The position numbers were made by a program, and so were the translations under genes. Below the pieces are notes generated by a model. The model ran no database searches and was not told the origin of the DNA. It worked only from the letters and a program-made list of their open reading frames with translations. 64,000 nt of DNA from Bifidobacterium animalis subsp. animalis ATCC 25527 (GTDB lineage: Bacteria; Actinomycetota; Actinomycetes; Actinomycetales; Bifidobacteriaceae), in NCBI RefSeq assembly GCF_000260715.1, contig NC_017834.1:496001-560000 (forward strand), in the 5' to 3' direction. This document shows, piece after piece, positions 19,115-27,491 of the stretch (its first letter is position 1; each line of letters opens with the position of its first letter).

Positions 19115-20401
19115 ATGGATATTTTTCGTCTGACACCAGCTGCGGACGGCAACGTCGCATGGCCGACATTGAGCACGTCGAAAAAATCGGTGGTCACAGT
19201 GGGAGCATTCGACGGCCTGCATGTGGGCCATCATGCCGTCATTGAGGAGACGGTGCGCCAGGCCAGGAAGCTCGACGCATACTCGGTGGTCATCATGTTC
19301 GAGCCACGCCCGGCATTCGTGCACACCTATGCGAAGGCACATGCAGGCAAAGACGTGCCGGCCGGTGTGCATGATCCGGAGGCGATCACCAGCGTGGACG
19401 CGCGGCTGCGCATGCTGGCCGGCATGCACGTCGACTATGTGCTCATTGTGCGCTATACCATCGCGTTCTCCGAGAAATCGTTCAGATTCTTCCTCGGCCA
19501 GCTTGTGGGCAAACTCGGCATGCGCATGCTCGTGCTCGGCGAAGACGCGCGCATGGGCGCGAATCTGGAAGGCGACATCAAGAAGATTCGCACACTCGCC
19601 GAGGCCACCGGCGTGTTCGAACTCGAAGTGGTGACCAATCAGGGCGGCACCGTGCGCGTGCCGGAACGATTCACCCCCACGGCGCCGAACGAGCCGTGCG
19701 AACCCGGCGACCCGCTGGAGGGACTGAGCAAGGCCGAGCGACGCGCCTGGTCGAAGAAGCACAATGCGCGCGAAGTGCGCAACCAAAGCTCCACGAACGT
19801 GCGATATCTGCTCAGTCAGGGGCGCGTGCAGGCGGCAAACGAGATCCTTGGCCATGCGCACGCCGTGGAGGGCGTGGTGGAACACGGCGAGGAACGCGGA
19901 CGAACCATCGGCTTCCCGACGGCGAACATAGCCGAGCCGATGGAAGGGTATCTGCCGGTGGATGGCGTGTATGCCGGCTGGCTCGTCGATCTGGGACCTG
20001 CAGACGAATACGAGCGCGACCAGCAGCAGCTGAGCGGCAAAACCGCCGATGGAGAGGCGGTAGAAGCGGCGAGCGTCACCGTAAGCGATACCCCGGTGGT
20101 CTCGCACCGCTTCTCCTCATCGCGCGTCGACAGCCGACTGGCTGCACAATCGCCGTTCAGGTGGCCGGCAGCGATCTCGATCGGCACGAAACCCACCTAC
20201 AGCGAGAGCACCGGACTCAACGAGCGCGTGCTCGAGGCATATGCGCTCACCGACGAATGGCTCGACCTGTATGGGCACCGTGTTCGCGTGGAGTTCGAAC
20301 GCTTCCTGCGCCCACAGGTCAAATTCGGCTCCACCGACGAGCTTGTGGCCGAGCTCAAGCACAACGTCGAGGAGACGAAGGAGCTGTTGGGAGCCGAATA
20401 G
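19115..20401 (+). CDS. ribF: Bifunctional riboflavin kinase/FAD synthetase
   Basis: Converts riboflavin to FMN and FMN to FAD. The N-terminal nucleotidyltransferase domain carries GAFDGLHVGHH at residues 30-40. The C-terminal flavokinase domain carries GRTIGFPTANI near residue 262 and the conserved TYSESTGLNERVLEAY region. At 428 residues it is longer than the usual 310-340; extra hydrophilic stretches lie near 190-225 (PNEPCEPGDPLEGLSKAE) and near 295-345. AGAGG overlapping the truB stop is its probable ribosome-binding site. Confidence 0.96.
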   Translation: MDIFRLTPAADGNVAWPTLSTSKKSVVTVGAFDGLHVGHHAVIEETVRQARKLDAYSVVIMFEPRPAFVHTYAKAHAGKDVPAGVHDPEAITSVDARLRMLAGMHVDYVLIVRYTIAFSEKSFRFFLGQLVGKLGMRMLVLGEDARMGANLEGDIKKIRTLAEATGVFELEVVTNQGGTVRVPERFTPTAPNEPCEPGDPLEGLSKAERRAWSKKHNAREVRNQSSTNVRYLLSQGRVQAANEILGHAHAVEGVVEHGEERGRTIGFPTANIAEPMEGYLPVDGVYAGWLVDLGPADEYERDQQQLSGKTADGEAVEAASVTVSDTPVVSHRFSSSRVDSRLAAQSPFRWPAAISIGTKPTYSESTGLNERVLEAYALTDEWLDLYGHRVRVEFERFLRPQVKFGSTDELVAELKHNVEETKELLGAE

Positions 20402-20413
20402 CGGCCTATGCGG

Positions 20414-21892
20414 CTAATGTCGCTGCTTGGCGAGATGGAGGAACGCGAGGGCGTCTTTGAGGTTCGCCACCGGGACGAGCGTCATGCCCTCCACCTTCAA
20501 TGGCTTTTGGGTCACCGGCACGATCGCCTTCGTGAACCCCAGCCGCTGCGCCTCACGGAGACGGTACTCCAAACGTGGCACTGGTCGCACCTGCCCCGTG
20601 AGACTGATCTCGCCTATGGCGCAGACGTTCTTGGCGATCGGCTTGTTCAACGCGGCGCTCGCCATTGCGGCGGTGATGGCGAGATCGCATCCCGGCTCCT
20701 TCGCCTGACCGCCTGCGATTGTGGAGATGTACAGATCGTTCTGCAGCAACGAGATGCCGCCATGCCGGTAGAGCACCGCCACCAGCATGGCGATGCGGCT
20801 CGGATCCACGCCATTGACGGCGCGACGCGGGGTGGGCAGCACCGAATTGGTCACGAGCGACTGCACCTCCACGGCAAGGGAACGATGCCCGTCCAACGTG
20901 AACGTCACGCACGTACCCTCAACGGGTTCGCTTTGCGACGAGAGGAACAGCCCGGCCGGGTCGCGCACCTCCTCTATGCCCTCGCCGCTCATGTCGAAGC
21001 ACCCCACTTCATCGGTGGGGCCGAAGCGGTTCTTCACCGCACGCAGCAGGCGCAGCGCGGTCTGTGATTCACCTTCGAACTGACACACCACGTCGACAAG
21101 ATGCTCGAGCGTGCGCGGGCCGGCAATCGAACCGTCCTTGGTCACATGACCCACGAGCAGCACCGGCACGTCAAGCGATTTCGCGGAGTCTATGAGCGCG
21201 CTCGCCACCTCGCGCACCTGCGTGGAGCCGCCGGAGATGCCATCGACGTCCTGCGAGACGATTGTCTGCGCCGAATCCACAATCGCCAGCGCCGGCCGAA
21301 CCGAGTCGATCAGGCCGAGCACGGTGGAGAGATCGGTGGTCGAGGCGAGCAGCAGGTTCTCCTCGACGGCACCGATGCGTGAGGCCCGCAGACGCACCTG
21401 TGCCTGCGACTCCTCGCCCGAGATGTACAGCACGCTGTCGTGTGCGCTGGCATGCGCGTCATCATGTTGTTCCGAAGTGGAGCGGGCCGGCGCGCGGCTT
21501 TGCGCGGCGGCCACCGATTTCGCGATGTTCCCGGCGGTCTCGAGCAACAACGTCGATTTGCCGATGCCGGGTTCGCCGGCGATGAGCACCACCGAACCGG
21601 GCACTATGCCGCCGCCGAGCACACGGTCGAACTCGCCGAAGCCAGTGGGGAGTCTGCTCACCGTGTCAGTGGAGATGCTCGTGATCGGCTTCGCCGCGCT
21701 TTGCACATTCTGCACCGAGACGGGCGTGCGCGAGGTGCGGCCGGGCACCGGGGTGCGCGCCCCGGTTGCCGCCGGCGCCTCATGGAACTCCTCGATGGTG
21801 CCCCATTGGCCGCATTCCGGGCATCGGCCATACCATTTGCCGCCGCTCCAGCCGCATTCGGTGCACACATAGTTCACGGTTTTCTTCGCCAT
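20414..21892 (-). CDS. radA: DNA repair protein RadA (Sms)
   Basis: RecA-related branch-migration ATPase of recombinational repair. The 492-residue protein has a Cys4 zinc finger (Cys10, Cys13, Cys24, Cys27), the Walker A motif GEPGIGKST at 106-114, the RadA-specific KNRFGPTDEVG, and a Lon-protease-like C-terminal domain. ATG 21892 is chosen because TAAGGAG precedes it and gives the canonical MAKKTVNYVCTECGW start; a longer frame adds a non-conserved leader. It converges on ribF with only 12 bases between the stops. Confidence 0.96.
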   Translation of the reverse strand: MAKKTVNYVCTECGWSGGKWYGRCPECGQWGTIEEFHEAPAATGARTPVPGRTSRTPVSVQNVQSAAKPITSISTDTVSRLPTGFGEFDRVLGGGIVPGSVVLIAGEPGIGKSTLLLETAGNIAKSVAAAQSRAPARSTSEQHDDAHASAHDSVLYISGEESQAQVRLRASRIGAVEENLLLASTTDLSTVLGLIDSVRPALAIVDSAQTIVSQDVDGISGGSTQVREVASALIDSAKSLDVPVLLVGHVTKDGSIAGPRTLEHLVDVVCQFEGESQTALRLLRAVKNRFGPTDEVGCFDMSGEGIEEVRDPAGLFLSSQSEPVEGTCVTFTLDGHRSLAVEVQSLVTNSVLPTPRRAVNGVDPSRIAMLVAVLYRHGGISLLQNDLYISTIAGGQAKEPGCDLAITAAMASAALNKPIAKNVCAIGEISLTGQVRPVPRLEYRLREAQRLGFTKAIVPVTQKPLKVEGMTLVPVANLKDALAFLHLAKQRH

Positions 21893-22027
21893 GCCACTCC
21901 TTATCGCCTGCCAAATCGCCTGCCAACACTGTATCTGATTCCATACAACAGGCATAGCGGCACATGTGTTCCACGCAGTGTTTCATGCCGCCGCCACACC
22001 GTCATGCGGCTGTGACAAGATTGCGGT

Positions 22028-22708
22028 ATGGCAAACAACAGCGGTTCCAAAGGCCCGTCAAACGAGGGAAGGCGAACGTCACAGTCGGGGGCGCGGAGGC
22101 AGCCGCAGCCGACTCAGACTTCCGCCGTGCATTCACTGCGCTACGTGCGCATTGTGGTGGCGGTGTTCGTGATGCTGTTCGTGCTGGCACTCGTCTCCGC
22201 ATTCGGTTGGCCGGGTTGGGCGGTGCGCGCGCCGGCAAAACCGGTGGCAGTGCCCACGGCGACGCCCTCCAAGACCACGGTGAAGGCGGAGGCGTTGCCT
22301 GGCGACGCCACCGCACTGCTCAAGGCGATGCCCGACCATGTTTCGAATTTCGCGCGCGTCCAAGCCGATTCCACCGATGCATGGGCTGATTCGAACCCGA
22401 TTGAGGAATACAAGCTCACCTATTCGAACGGTAACGACAAAGACGCCGTGCAGCTCACCGTCGCCCAGTGGAGCGACTCAGAGAAGGCGCAGGGGCAGTA
22501 CACGAAGCTTACGGGTGATCTCAAGGGGTCGTCGCTGGCCAATGGCGTCGTGAAAGTGAACGGCGAGGTCACCGGCAATTACGAGGTGAAGACGGCAGAG
22601 TCCGACGACACGCAGGCCACTGCAGTTTGGCGCAACGACACCGTGGTGTTCAGCGTGACCGGTCCGAAGAATTCGGTGGTCTCGGTCTATCAGCTGTTCC
22701 CGCTGTAG
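22028..22708 (+). CDS. Single-pass membrane protein, unknown function
   Basis: A 226-residue protein. Residues 1-38 are hydrophilic and basic, and 39-58 form one transmembrane helix (YVRIVVAVFVMLFVLALVSA). The remainder is predicted extracytoplasmic. The topology is shared with actinobacterial DUF4245-type proteins, but I cannot confirm that assignment. No SD precedes the ATG; CAAGAT six bases upstream could be a -10 box of a leaderless mRNA. It is divergent from radA and upstream of the bS22-like gene. Confidence 0.7.
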   Translation: MANNSGSKGPSNEGRRTSQSGARRQPQPTQTSAVHSLRYVRIVVAVFVMLFVLALVSAFGWPGWAVRAPAKPVAVPTATPSKTTVKAEALPGDATALLKAMPDHVSNFARVQADSTDAWADSNPIEEYKLTYSNGNDKDAVQLTVAQWSDSEKAQGQYTKLTGDLKGSSLANGVVKVNGEVTGNYEVKTAESDDTQATAVWRNDTVVFSVTGPKNSVVSVYQLFPL

Positions 22709-22736
22709 ACCCAGCGCGAAAGTCTGCTCACATGTG

Positions 22737-22742
22737 TAGACT
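22737..22742 (+). promoter_or_regulatory. Candidate -10 element of bS22-like gene
   Basis: TAGACT lies 43 bases before the start codon of the 29-residue ribosomal peptide gene. No clear -35 element is visible. Confidence 0.35.
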
Positions 22743-22785
22743 GTTGCAAGTTGCAATCTTTAGATATCTATAGAGGAGGCTTGAG

Positions 22786-22875
22786 ATGGGCTCTGTCATC
22801 AAGAAGCGCCGCAAGCGTATGAGCAAGAAGAAGCACCGCAAACTGCTTCGTAAGACCCGCCACCAGCGCAAGTAG
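22786..22875 (+). CDS. bS22-like small ribosomal peptide (AURKAIP1/COX24 family)
   Basis: A 29-residue, very basic peptide beginning MGSVIKKRRKRMSKKKHRKL and ending LRKTRHQRK. It matches the small ribosome-associated protein described in mycobacteria as bS22, which sits on the 30S subunit near the decoding region. GAGGAGG at 22773-22779, six bases before the ATG, is a near-perfect SD and argues for strong translation. It is followed by a hairpin at 22897-22928. Such short genes are often missed in annotation. Confidence 0.92.
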   Translation: MGSVIKKRRKRMSKKKHRKLLRKTRHQRK

Positions 22876-22896
22876 TCTTATACTCTAGGCTTTAAC

Positions 22897-22928
22897 AATT
22901 CCCGCACGCAGCGATGTGTGCGGGAATT
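22897..22928 (+). terminator. Terminator after bS22-like gene
   Basis: An 11-bp perfect stem, AATTCCCGCAC against GTGCGGGAATT, with a 10-base loop, followed by TCATATAT. It ends the small transcript. Confidence 0.75.
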
Positions 22929-22977
22929 TCATATATGCGGCCGTATACGACATACGGCGGTCGGCTCCCGATAACAG

Positions 22978-23008
22978 AACGACCGCGCGCTTCCCGCACG
23001 CGGTCGTT
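22978..23008 (-). terminator. Hairpin after rpiA
   Basis: A 10-bp stem, AACGACCGCG against CGCGGTCGTT, lies 33 bases beyond the rpiA stop on the minus strand. The T-run is weak. Confidence 0.55.
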
Positions 23009-23040
23009 GCCCGGAATATACCGGAATGTCTTGCGAATGC

Positions 23041-23742
23041 TCACGCCTTGTTCGGATTGATGAGCGTGCGCGGGCCGTTCGGATCGCCCACGATGACCTC
23101 GTTGACCATGTCAAGGAATAGGCCGTCTTCGACGACGCCCACCATGTTGATGAGATCCTCGTTGAGACCTGCCGGGTCGTCGATGCGCTCGATATGCAGG
23201 TCGACGACGTAGTTGTTCTCGTCGGTGCGCACCGGCTTGCCGTCGGCGTCAAGACGCAGCGTCGGGTTGTAGCCGCGTTCCTTCATGCGCTCGATCACAT
23301 GCATGGCGCCGAACGGGATGACCTCCACTGGCAGCGGGAACTTGCCAATGACGTCGACGAGCTTGGAGGCGTCGACGATCCAGACGATCCTGTTCGAGTT
23401 GATCGCCACGATCTTCTCCCACAGCAGCGCCGCGCCGCCGCCCTTGATGCCGTTGAAGTTCTTGTCAACCTCGTCGGCCCCGTCGATGCACAGGTCGATG
23501 TGGTCGACGTCGTCGATGTTCACGATCTTAATGCCGTAGCTCTCGGCCTGCTCCTGCGTGCGGCGCGAAGTGGTGACGCCGGTGAACTCCAGACCTTCCT
23601 CCTGCTTGCGGCGGCCGAGTTCGTCGACGAGGAAGCGCACGGTGGAACCGGTGCCGAGCCCCACGATCATGCCACTTTTGACCAGCTTCGCGGCCTCGAT
23701 GCCGGCTTCCTTCTTCATTGCATCCTGCTGTGCTTTATCCAT
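23041..23742 (-). CDS. rpiA: Ribose-5-phosphate isomerase A
   Basis: Interconverts ribose 5-phosphate and ribulose 5-phosphate, feeding the pentose steps of the bifid shunt and nucleotide synthesis. The 233-residue protein has GLGTGSTVRFLVDELGRR near residues 29-46 and the acidic active-site motif DGADEVDKNFNGIKGGGAAL near 91-110. GGAGAG lies just upstream of the ATG at 23742. It is separated from the RNase HI gene on the same strand by about 100 bases. Confidence 0.96.
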   Translation of the reverse strand: MDKAQQDAMKKEAGIEAAKLVKSGMIVGLGTGSTVRFLVDELGRRKQEEGLEFTGVTTSRRTQEQAESYGIKIVNIDDVDHIDLCIDGADEVDKNFNGIKGGGAALLWEKIVAINSNRIVWIVDASKLVDVIGKFPLPVEVIPFGAMHVIERMKERGYNPTLRLDADGKPVRTDENNYVVDLHIERIDDPAGLNEDLINMVGVVEDGLFLDMVNEVIVGDPNGPRTLINPNKA

Positions 23743-23846
23743 GACTCTCCTTAGCGAGTGTGCACGTTGCGTTGCCTATGCACGCAATTTGATTTCCATA
23801 CTAGAACATGCTTGCGAACGCTCGTGCTGTTTCACTGGCGGGTTTC

Positions 23847-24821
23847 CTAGCCGTTCTCGCGGCGATGCATGAGGAAACGCGCGTTCTCGAGATCGAGCGT
23901 GCCGTCGCCCTGCACGAGCGCGTCCACTTCGATGTACCCGTGGATGCGCCTCGGTGAGCCGTCATAATACGGGCTCGAGTTCGGGGGAGGGGAGAGCGTC
24001 ACACGCCCGCTTGCCGCCAATCCCGTGGGAGCCAGCTGCATGTCGGCCGTCGCCGTGGGCTCTCCTGCGGGGGTGTCGGTGCCGTCCGCCGCGGATTCCG
24101 CGGCATGTGCGGCGGTATCCGCAGGGGCGTCGGTTTCTGCGGAATCCGCAGGAGTCCGCACGTCGCCGAGCTCGGTCAGATTCGGCTCGCCGTGCTCGAG
24201 ATCGTCCACCTCGGCGGCATGCAACCGCGTGTATTCGCGTTCGTCCATCTCGCCGTCGAGCAGCAGTTGTGCATCCGCAGGCACCTTGACATCGCGTGCG
24301 TACGGCGATTCGAGCAACGCCTGCCAACCTTCCTTCGGCAGATACCCCTCTTGCGCGCCGGATTCGCAATCGCCGGCGAATCCGCGTGCGAGATCGTCCA
24401 CCTTCTCGTTGCCTGCATTGCCGGCGTGACCCTTAACCCAGCGGAAGCTCACTTTGCCGGCCCGCTTGCTTATCTCCGCATCGATCGCCTTGATGATCGG
24501 CGCGTTCTTCACCGGTTCCTGTTTCGAGTTCTTCCAGCCATTCTTCTTCCACCCGAACACCCATTTGTTCGAGCAGTTGATGGCATACTGCGAGTCGGAT
24601 TCTATGACCAGCGGCTCGCTTCCCGGGTGTGCACGCAGTGCCTCGAGCACCGCGCACAGTTCGCCGATCTGATTCGTGCCGTTCGTGGCGCCCCCTGCCG
24701 CACAATCGCCCGCATGCGCGTGTTCGTCGCGCGCGCCGTCCGTATGGTCAGCCCACGCCCACCCCATCGGGCCGTTCGGATTACGCAGTGCGGAGCCGTC
24801 TGTGGAAACTGTGATCGTCAT
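23847..24821 (-). CDS. rnhA: Ribonuclease HI with C-terminal extension
   Basis: Cleaves the RNA strand of RNA-DNA hybrids. Residues 1-150 form the RNase H fold with catalytic Asp8, Glu54, Asp76, His132 and Asp142 (motifs STDGSALRNPNGPMGWAWA, GTNQIGELCAV, ESDSQYAIN, KGHAGNAGNEKVDDLA). The remaining 175 or so residues are not part of the RNase H domain. They include an Asp/Ala/Glu/Thr-rich middle, probably disordered, and a short folded-looking end (GYIEVDALVQGDGTLDLENA). I do not recognise the tail. Confidence 0.9.
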   Translation of the reverse strand: MTITVSTDGSALRNPNGPMGWAWADHTDGARDEHAHAGDCAAGGATNGTNQIGELCAVLEALRAHPGSEPLVIESDSQYAINCSNKWVFGWKKNGWKNSKQEPVKNAPIIKAIDAEISKRAGKVSFRWVKGHAGNAGNEKVDDLARGFAGDCESGAQEGYLPKEGWQALLESPYARDVKVPADAQLLLDGEMDEREYTRLHAAEVDDLEHGEPNLTELGDVRTPADSAETDAPADTAAHAAESAADGTDTPAGEPTATADMQLAPTGLAASGRVTLSPPPNSSPYYDGSPRRIHGYIEVDALVQGDGTLDLENARFLMHRRENG

Positions 24822-25047
24822 GCCTCCACTCTACGTGCGGCCCGCTATCATTGCCACGTTGTGATTGTGTGAGGCGCACGTAATCGCGGATATTTCTCAT
24901 CATCGGTCTCGTTGCCGTTTCGGCGCCGGGTTGGTGTGTGCGTGTTCCCATGTGGCGACTGTATTCGGGGCGCTTTCGGGGATGTGTGCGTCCAGAGAGT
25001 CGCAATCGTATGTGCGTATGTGCCAGACTCGGTTTGCGTCGAGTTCG
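24822..25047. other. Non-coding stretch before repeat array A
   Basis: I find no coding region here. From about 25000 (TCGCAATCGTATG) degenerate versions of the array A core can be seen, so the array may extend upstream in decayed form. Confidence 0.5.
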
Positions 25048-25495
25048 AGTGTCGCTCTTGCAATCCCAGTCGCAGCATGGCATGTTGAGCAGTGTCGTGC
25101 TTGCAATCTCAATCTCAACACGGCATGTTGTATCTGTTTGCGGTGTCGTCTTTGCAATTTCGATCTCCAAGCGGCATGTCGCGGTTTGTCTGCAGTATCG
25201 CCATGAGACCAGATTTGCAAGCATGGCATTGCTGCGGGGCTCTCGCTGACCGACTCGAGATGGAATCTGCACACACGACACTATTGCGCGCTTCTCAATG
25301 GTCTCGTTTGCAGATTCAGTCTCAACAAGGCAGGCGAGAAGTCTTGCGGTGACTGCTCTGAGATTGAGATTGCAAATATGGCGCGTTATTCCGGTCGTCA
25401 ATGGCCGACCTGAGATTGAATTTGCAAATATGACACAACTGCTGCGCCGCGGTGGTCGGAACAGAGATGCGTTTGCAAACATGGCACAGGCAAAC
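25048..25495. repeat. Repeat array A: nine units at 51-52 bp
   Basis: Nine degenerate units with the core TGAGATTGAATTTGCAAA and a following AyGGCAC. Units 1, 2, 3 and 6 point to the minus strand, the rest to the plus strand. TTGCAA (or a one-base variant) is centred at 25060.5, 25103.5, 25154.5, 25217.5, 25269.5, 25310.5, 25372.5, 25424.5 and 25475.5. Allowing a 5.5-base offset that changes sign with orientation, unit centres fall 51-52 bp apart, except the first pair (43). No coding frame is supported. The array lies between RNase HI and tRNA-Ser(TGA). Confidence 0.75.
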
Positions 25496-25580
25496 GACAT
25501 GCCTGCAGGCCGGGCATAATGCAGAGTGATGTGCCGATGACCTCGGGAACGTGTGTGTGGCAGGAACGCGTATGAAAAAA

Positions 25581-25609
25581 CGGGGTTCCGAATCGAATTC
25601 GGAACCCCG
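25581..25609 (-). terminator. Terminator of tRNA-Ser(TGA)
   Basis: A perfect 13-bp stem, CGGGGTTCCGAAT against ATTCGGAACCCCG, loop CGA, followed on the minus strand by TTTTTT. A strong intrinsic terminator just past the tRNA 3' end. Confidence 0.92.
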
Positions 25610-25614
25610 GTGGG

Positions 25615-25699
25615 CGGATAGGGCGAGATTCGAACTCGCGGACGCTTGCGCGTCAACGGTTTTCAAGACCGTCTCCTTAGGCCGCTCGGACACCTATCC
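25615..25699 (-). tRNA. tRNA-Ser, anticodon TGA
   Basis: An 85-nt gene with acceptor GGATAGG/CCTATCC and discriminator G. The anticodon loop CTTGAAA on an ACGGT/ACCGT stem gives TGA, reading UCA and related codons. The long variable arm (GACGCGCAAGCGTC) and T-arm GCGAGTTCGAATCTCGC are typical of tRNA-Ser. CCA is not encoded. Repeats flank it on both sides. Confidence 0.95.
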
Positions 25700-25756
25700 A
25701 TATGCGCAGGCGGACTCGCCGCACACGACTATTCAGTGTAGCATATGGCTGCTCTT

Positions 25757-25803
25757 TGCGTAATCCGGGACATGTGTGAGCCCGATTTGTCTCCAATTAT
25801 GCA
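25757..25803 (+). repeat. 47-bp hairpin repeat, copy 3
   Basis: Starts TGCGTAATCCGGGACA and ends TGTCTCCAATTATGCA. Same family and length as the copies at 11624 and 11742. It lies 57 bp from the 5' end of tRNA-Ser(TGA). Confidence 0.8.
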
Positions 25804-25813
25804 GAGTGTGTCG

Positions 25814-25860
25814 TGCGTAATTGGGGACAAATTCAGCGTGCCGTTGTCTCTTTTCACGCA
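25814..25860 (+). repeat. 47-bp hairpin repeat, copy 4
   Basis: Starts TGCGTAATTGGGGACA and ends TTGTCTCTTTTCACGCA. Same orientation as copy 3, 57 bp away centre to centre. Confidence 0.8.
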
Positions 25861-25897
25861 GAGTAAAGGTAAAAGTAACAGTAAAAGTAAAAGTATG
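25860..25897 (+). repeat. Hexanucleotide tandem repeat
   Basis: About six copies of a 6-base unit near AGTAAA, with GGTAAA, AGTAAC and AGTATG variants, directly after hairpin copy 4. It lies outside any gene. Confidence 0.75.
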
Positions 25898-25916
25898 AGA
25901 TCTGCCGGGTATTTCT

Positions 25917-25964
25917 TACGTAAAAGGGGACAGATTCAGGCTGCATAATGTCTCCAATTACGCA
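25917..25964 (-). repeat. 48-bp hairpin repeat, copy 5
   Basis: Reading the minus strand it starts TGCGTAATTGGAGACA and ends TGTCCCCTTTTACGTA, so it is inverted relative to copies 3 and 4. Its last bases overlap the hairpin behind serS. Confidence 0.8.
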
Positions 25965-25993
25965 ACAAGCGGGCATATGCGCCCGCTCGTTGC
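25962..25993 (-). terminator. Hairpin after serS
   Basis: A 13-bp stem with one mismatch, GCAACAAGCGGGC against GCCCGCTCGTTGC, loop ATATGC, 41 bases beyond the serS stop. No clear T-run follows. Confidence 0.6.
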
Positions 25994-26034
25994 GAAGTAT
26001 GCCGGCACGGATCATTGCCGGTTCAGGGGAATGC

Positions 26035-27321
26035 TCAGGCCTCCCACTTGCGCGGCTCGATTACTTCCTTGCCGCCCATGTACGGCCGCATGGCCTTCGG
26101 GATCTCGATCGAACCGTCTTCCTGCTGGTGGTTCTCGAGAATCGCCACGAGCCAGCGGGTGGTGGCCAAGGTGCCGTTGAGCGTGGCGACAGGGGAGGTG
26201 CCGCCGTCGGCAACGCGCTCGCGAATGTTGAGTCGGCGTGCCTGGTACTGCGTGCAGTTCGAGGTGGACGTGAGCTCGCGGTAGCGGCCCTGCGTGGGAA
26301 CCCAGGCCTCGCAGTCGAACTTGCGTGCTGCCGAGGAACCCAGATCGCCCGCGGCCGTGTCGATTACGCGGTACGGGACCTCCACCTTGGCGAGCATCTC
26401 CTCCTCCATCGCGAGAAGCTTCTGGTGTTCGGCATCAGAGTTCTCCGGCTTGGCATAGACGAACATCTCCACCTTGTCGAACTGGTGGACGCGAATGATG
26501 CCGCTCGTGTCCTTGCCCGCGGCGCCCGCCTCGCGCCGATAGCAGGAGCTCCATCCGCAGTAGCGCAGCGGACCGTCGCTCAGGTCGAGAATCTCATTCT
26601 CGTGCATGCCAGCAAGCGCGACCTCCGAAGTGCCCACCAGATAGTCGTCGTCCGGCTCGCGCAGACGGTAGATCTCATCGGCGTGCGAGTTGAGGAAGCC
26701 GGTGCCGCGCATGACTTCCGGACGCACGAGCGTAGGTGTGATCGCAAGGATGAAACCGTGCTCCTGTGCCTGATCCACCGCCATCGTGAGCATGGCGATT
26801 TGCAGACGTGCCACATCGCCACGCAGGAAGTAGAAACGGGAACCGGAGACCTTCACACCGCGCTTCATATCGATGCCGGCGACTTCCTCGCCGAGGGTGA
26901 GGTGGTCTTTCGGCTCGAAGCCCTCGGCTGCGAAATCGCGGATCTGACCGACTTTCTTCACCACAACGTAGTCGTCTTCGCCGCCTTCCGGCGCCTGTGG
27001 TTCCACGATGTTCGACAGCTGCCACATCGCGGTGGTGTACTGTTCGTCGGCGGTGTCGGCGCTTGCTTTGAACGAGGCGACCTGTTCGGAGAGCTCCTTG
27101 GTCTGCGCGATCAGCTTCGCCTTCTCATCCGGTGCGGCCTTGGCGACCTGCTTGCCGATCTCCTTCTGGCGGGCGCGGGCCTCTTCGAATTGCTTGAGCG
27201 AGGAGCGGCGTTCCTCGTCGGCACGGAGCACCTCGTCGACGAGTTCGACGGATTCGCCGCGTTTGCGTTGTGATTCCTTGACTACTTCAGGATGTTCACG
27301 AATGAATTGAATATCGAGCAT
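26035..27321 (-). CDS. serS: Seryl-tRNA synthetase
   Basis: Class II synthetase charging serine tRNAs, two of which lie in this window. The 428-residue protein has an N-terminal coiled-coil arm (about 1-110, MLDIQFIREHPEVVKESQRK) that recognises the long variable arm of tRNA-Ser. The catalytic core follows with motif 2 (YRREAGAAGKDTSGIIRVHQ) and motif 3 near GTLATTRWLVAILENHQ. The ATG at 27321 gives the canonical N-terminus. It is divergent from the diacylglycerol-kinase-like gene. Confidence 0.97.
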   Translation of the reverse strand: MLDIQFIREHPEVVKESQRKRGESVELVDEVLRADEERRSSLKQFEEARARQKEIGKQVAKAAPDEKAKLIAQTKELSEQVASFKASADTADEQYTTAMWQLSNIVEPQAPEGGEDDYVVVKKVGQIRDFAAEGFEPKDHLTLGEEVAGIDMKRGVKVSGSRFYFLRGDVARLQIAMLTMAVDQAQEHGFILAITPTLVRPEVMRGTGFLNSHADEIYRLREPDDDYLVGTSEVALAGMHENEILDLSDGPLRYCGWSSCYRREAGAAGKDTSGIIRVHQFDKVEMFVYAKPENSDAEHQKLLAMEEEMLAKVEVPYRVIDTAAGDLGSSAARKFDCEAWVPTQGRYRELTSTSNCTQYQARRLNIRERVADGGTSPVATLNGTLATTRWLVAILENHQQEDGSIEIPKAMRPYMGGKEVIEPRKWEA

Positions 27322-27491
27322 AGTTCAACTCTAATGTGCAAAGCCGACAGATTGCAGCGTTTTTCACGCATGTTCGCGGGTGCGGCACGGGGCGATGATC
27401 CGTGTATTCGCCGCCGGTCCACACACCACCACACGTGCCCGAAAGGTGCATTTGGTAAAATCGGGAATGCTGGCCTACGGGAAGGAGCGCA

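Noticed and set aside
17302..19197. Long minus-strand open frame opposite rbfA and truB
   Set aside because: It shadows two well-recognised plus-strand genes and has no coherent protein features.
25048..25495. Integron attC sites or a CRISPR array in array A
   Set aside because: No attC core sites, no gene cassettes between units, no integrase, and the units are too variable for CRISPR.
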